A stretch of DNA of 47,906 nucleotides from a virus. Where the stretch lies: positions 1-47,906 of IMG/VR virus record IMGVR_UViG_3300045282_000052; one strand, given 5' to 3'. Of the stretch, positions 47,660 to 47,906 are shown one piece after another. The position numbers and the translations under genes were made by a program. The notes beneath the pieces are model-generated. The model ran no database searches. It was not told the origin of the DNA and saw nothing but the letters and a program-made list of their open reading frames with translations. How positions within the stretch are numbered: the stretch's first letter is position 1; every line of letters begins with the position of its first letter.

Positions 47660-47785
47660 GCGCCTGGCATCTTTGCTGTAAGGTGGTATTCGTGCAGGGG
47701 TTAGCCCCGCCCCGCCTCCGCACAAACCCCCCAGGGGGCCGGCTCGCCCTGCCACAAGCCTGCCCTGCCCTAAAGGATGCCCAAT

Positions 47786-47906
47786 TCCCGGCCAATCCGC
47801 CCCTACCTAGGGCTTGCCAGCATCTTGCAACGGGCATTCGAGTTGTGTATGTAGTACATACGCCGTTGACGTAAGTGCTTGTGGGGAAAGGGGAAGGGGG
47901 CGAGTG
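47786..47906. repeat. 121-bp terminal direct repeat, right copy
   Basis: Identical to 2-122; see that entry. Confidence 0.97.

Larger units (their letters stand above)
47219..47785. other. gene-free divergent control region
   Basis: No gene supported (a 187-codon + strand frame here lacks a ribosome-binding site and runs into the terminal repeat). On the - strand a TATAAT box lies at 47288-47293, about 70 bases before the gene at 47218, with a weak TTGTGC at about -35. The region also holds TTGACGTAA copies, a tandem 11-bp repeat, and the AT palindrome listed separately. Confidence 0.5.

Noticed and set aside
47311-47874. 187-codon open frame on the + strand in the control region
   Set aside because: No ribosome-binding site, starts at a GTG, unusual composition, runs into the terminal repeat, and lies over repeated regulatory-looking elements.
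1-47906. CRISPR array or prophage attachment site
   Set aside because: No regularly spaced repeats with unique spacers were seen, and there is no integrase or tRNA-like att core to support integration.

Overview
The window looks like one essentially complete tailed-phage genome, most likely a podovirus, assembled as a circle. Its first 121 usable bases (2-122) recur exactly at the end (47786-47906), so the unit is about 47.8 kb. Supporting evidence is a full head and DNA-packaging set (small and large terminase, portal, scaffold, major capsid), a short-tail set (tail tubular A-like and B-like proteins, several beta-rich appendage proteins), and a very large internal or ejection-type protein of 2071 residues. 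No tail tube, tail sheath or tape measure is recognisable. No integrase, repressor, DNA polymerase, primase, replicative helicase, RNA polymerase or tRNA gene is recognisable either, so replication and transcription probably lean on the host. The host cannot be read directly. The secreted papain-like protease with a poly-proline linker and a CxxGQC-type tail is reminiscent of Planctomycetota secreted proteins, but that is only an inference.

Layout. (1) A roughly 1 kb gene-free region spans the circle junction (47219-47906 plus 1-459). It holds repeated TTGACGTAA elements, a 15-bp palindrome, TGTAAAC/GTTTACA boxes, a short AT-rich tandem repeat and a 14-bp AT palindrome. It is the likely divergent control region and possibly the origin. 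(2) 460-7212, + strand: small early genes, many separated by hairpins and started in a recurring TGACCGATG context; two HNH nucleases; an alanine-repeat Imm-5-like protein; and two intergenic stretches that fold into elaborate RNA-like structures (4339-4937 and 6818-7008). (3) 7205-17195, + strand: a recombination and DNA-processing block (ERF annealing protein, YqaJ-type exonuclease, ParB-like/zinc protein, PD-(D/E)xK-like protein, SWIM-type zinc protein, two more HNH proteins) mixed with many small zinc-ribbon proteins, a 28-unit Asp/Tyr-Gly repeat protein and an Ig-like double-domain protein. (4) 17192-47218, - strand: the late region, read from right to left: small genes, terminase, portal, a putative lysis cassette (three small membrane proteins followed by a secreted papain-family protease), scaffold, capsid, head and tail proteins, appendage proteins, and finally the giant protein. 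One HNH gene (32801-33322) is inserted on the opposite strand inside this operon.

The most unusual content is: a GGDEF-family (diguanylate-cyclase-like) domain inside the giant polyvalent ejection-type protein; a papain-family protease sitting where an endolysin would be expected, with no peptidoglycan hydrolase recognised elsewhere; multi-hairpin RNA candidates next to an HNH gene and just upstream of the recombination genes; a G-quadruplex-prone hexanucleotide array inside a coding sequence; and zinc modules shared between HNH endonucleases and other phage proteins, including the small terminase candidate.

All function calls come from reading motifs in the translated sequence; no database search was run.
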